In this document: positions 63,669 through 64,000 of the stretch, piece by piece
Layout: each line of letters starts with the position of its first letter
How positions within the stretch are numbered: position 1 is the stretch's first letter
Source of the DNA: DASWID01 sp049682815
Lineage (GTDB): Bacteria > Desulfobacterota_D > UBA1144 > Nemesobacterales > CSP1-2
Length of the DNA stretch: 64,000 bases
Direction of reading: 5' to 3'
Assembly (NCBI GenBank): GCA_049682815.1
Contig: JBAUII010000053.1
Location: forward strand, 6,157 to 70,156
The notes under the pieces: generated by a model
The model's database searches: none
What the model was told of the DNA's origin: nothing
The model's input: the letters and a program-made list of their open reading frames with translations, nothing else
Position numbers and translations under genes: made by a program

Positions 63669-64000
63669 TCACCTAACGTTAATTTCAGAGAGGTTAGATA
63701 CAGGCGGTTTTCCAGGCATTGTTGCGACGACCTTTACTTGCCATGAACCGCTCATTGGGATTTCGGTCTCAACAAAATATTGTCCATTTTTCAAGTGGTT
63801 TCCTTTTGCCGTTACGCTCATTGCAGGCATTCCCATTGAAGGCATAGCCGGCATATGAAATAGAACATCAACACTAGCATTTTTTATTGGATTTCCATTG
63901 GCATCTGTCAAAGTAATTTTGAAGGTATTATCTCCGACTTTAGGCCGTACGTTATTTGAGTTAAAAGAAATGTTAACGTCTTTAGGTGCTAATTTTGGAG
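63669..64000 (-). CDS. FixH/YtkA-like domain, C-terminal part of a likely CusB-type adaptor (partial)
   Basis: The frame is open to the window edge. The visible 110 residues hold a FixH/YtkA-like beta domain: VRPKVGDNTFKITLTDANG, a Met-rich HMPAMPSMGMPAM, and GSWQVKVVATMPGKP. Fusions of this domain to the periplasmic adaptor of CusBA pumps are known. It lies 19 bp upstream of cusA on the same strand, as CusB would. The N-terminal part lies outside the window. Confidence 0.7.
   Translation of the reverse strand, partial: PKLAPKDVNISFNSNNVRPKVGDNTFKITLTDANGNPIKNASVDVLFHMPAMPSMGMPAMSVTAKGNHLKNGQYFVETEIPMSGSWQVKVVATMPGKPPVSNLSEINVR

Noticed and set aside
1..64000. tRNA genes, rRNA genes and CRISPR arrays
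   Set aside because: I saw no cloverleaf-type sequence, rRNA segments or regularly spaced direct repeats. A dedicated scan would be needed to be certain.

Overview
The window reads as chromosome of a free-living, Gram-negative bacterium. Evidence for an outer membrane includes a beta-barrel protein, lipoproteins and a CusA-type RND pump. RpoB/RpoC and the stand-alone 739-residue PurL resemble Desulfobacterota-like lineages, but I cannot place the organism more precisely from sequence alone. Base composition is moderate to AT-rich. Noncoding spacers carry several copies of degenerate interspersed palindromic repeats.

Layout. 1-11.6 kb: conserved housekeeping block rplL-rpoB-rpoC-valS on the + strand. 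12.3-15.9 kb: purL-purF on the - strand. 16.2-17.9 kb: a secreted trypsin-like protease with a calcium-type metal-binding insert, followed by a small protein homologous to the protease's N-terminal domain. 18-21.3 kb: the tRNA thiolation/methylthiolation genes mnmA and mtaB, then a secreted metallophosphoesterase. 21.4-24.3 kb: a MoxR/ChlI-like AAA ATPase with a VWA partner. 24.7-27.5 kb: an ECF sigma/anti-sigma pair, ccmG-ccmH-like cytochrome c maturation genes and a methyltransferase. 27.5-33.2 kb: an unstable region with transposase and methyltransferase remnants, a DUF433/PIN-like toxin-antitoxin pair, an acyl-CoA synthetase, a cation efflux protein and most of the repeats.

33.2-64 kb is a metal and metalloid resistance island. 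It starts with arsR-arsM-arsC (arsenic methylation and arsenate reduction). A MerR-family regulon on the - strand follows. Two promoters with the 20-bp spacers typical of MerR control drive small cysteine-rich proteins, merR, a MerT-like membrane protein, an NHL protein and an outer-membrane protein. Next is a poorly described block at 40.9-45.4 kb: a Met-rich protein, a DGC zinc-binding-like protein, two SHOCT membrane proteins, an ECF sigma factor, an MtrA-like corrinoid/DUF4346 protein, a Cys-rich protein and a HAD enzyme. A full mercury operon then reads arsR(CmtR-like)-merT-merP-merA-merC-like-merA, so it has two mercuric reductases, both with N-terminal HMA domains. The end of the window holds a copper/silver group: a Spy-like protein, a CopB ATPase, cytochrome c, a NosL-like lipoprotein, CusA, and a FixH-domain fragment likely to be the CusB-type adaptor. 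galT sits inside this group.

The mercury genes form a plausible pathway. MerP and the MerT/MerC proteins would bring Hg(II) in, the two MerA proteins would reduce it to Hg(0), and the CmtR-like and MerR regulators would sense metal. The 40.9-45.4 kb block, which includes a predicted corrinoid methyl carrier, is the best candidate for an undescribed metal-handling system.
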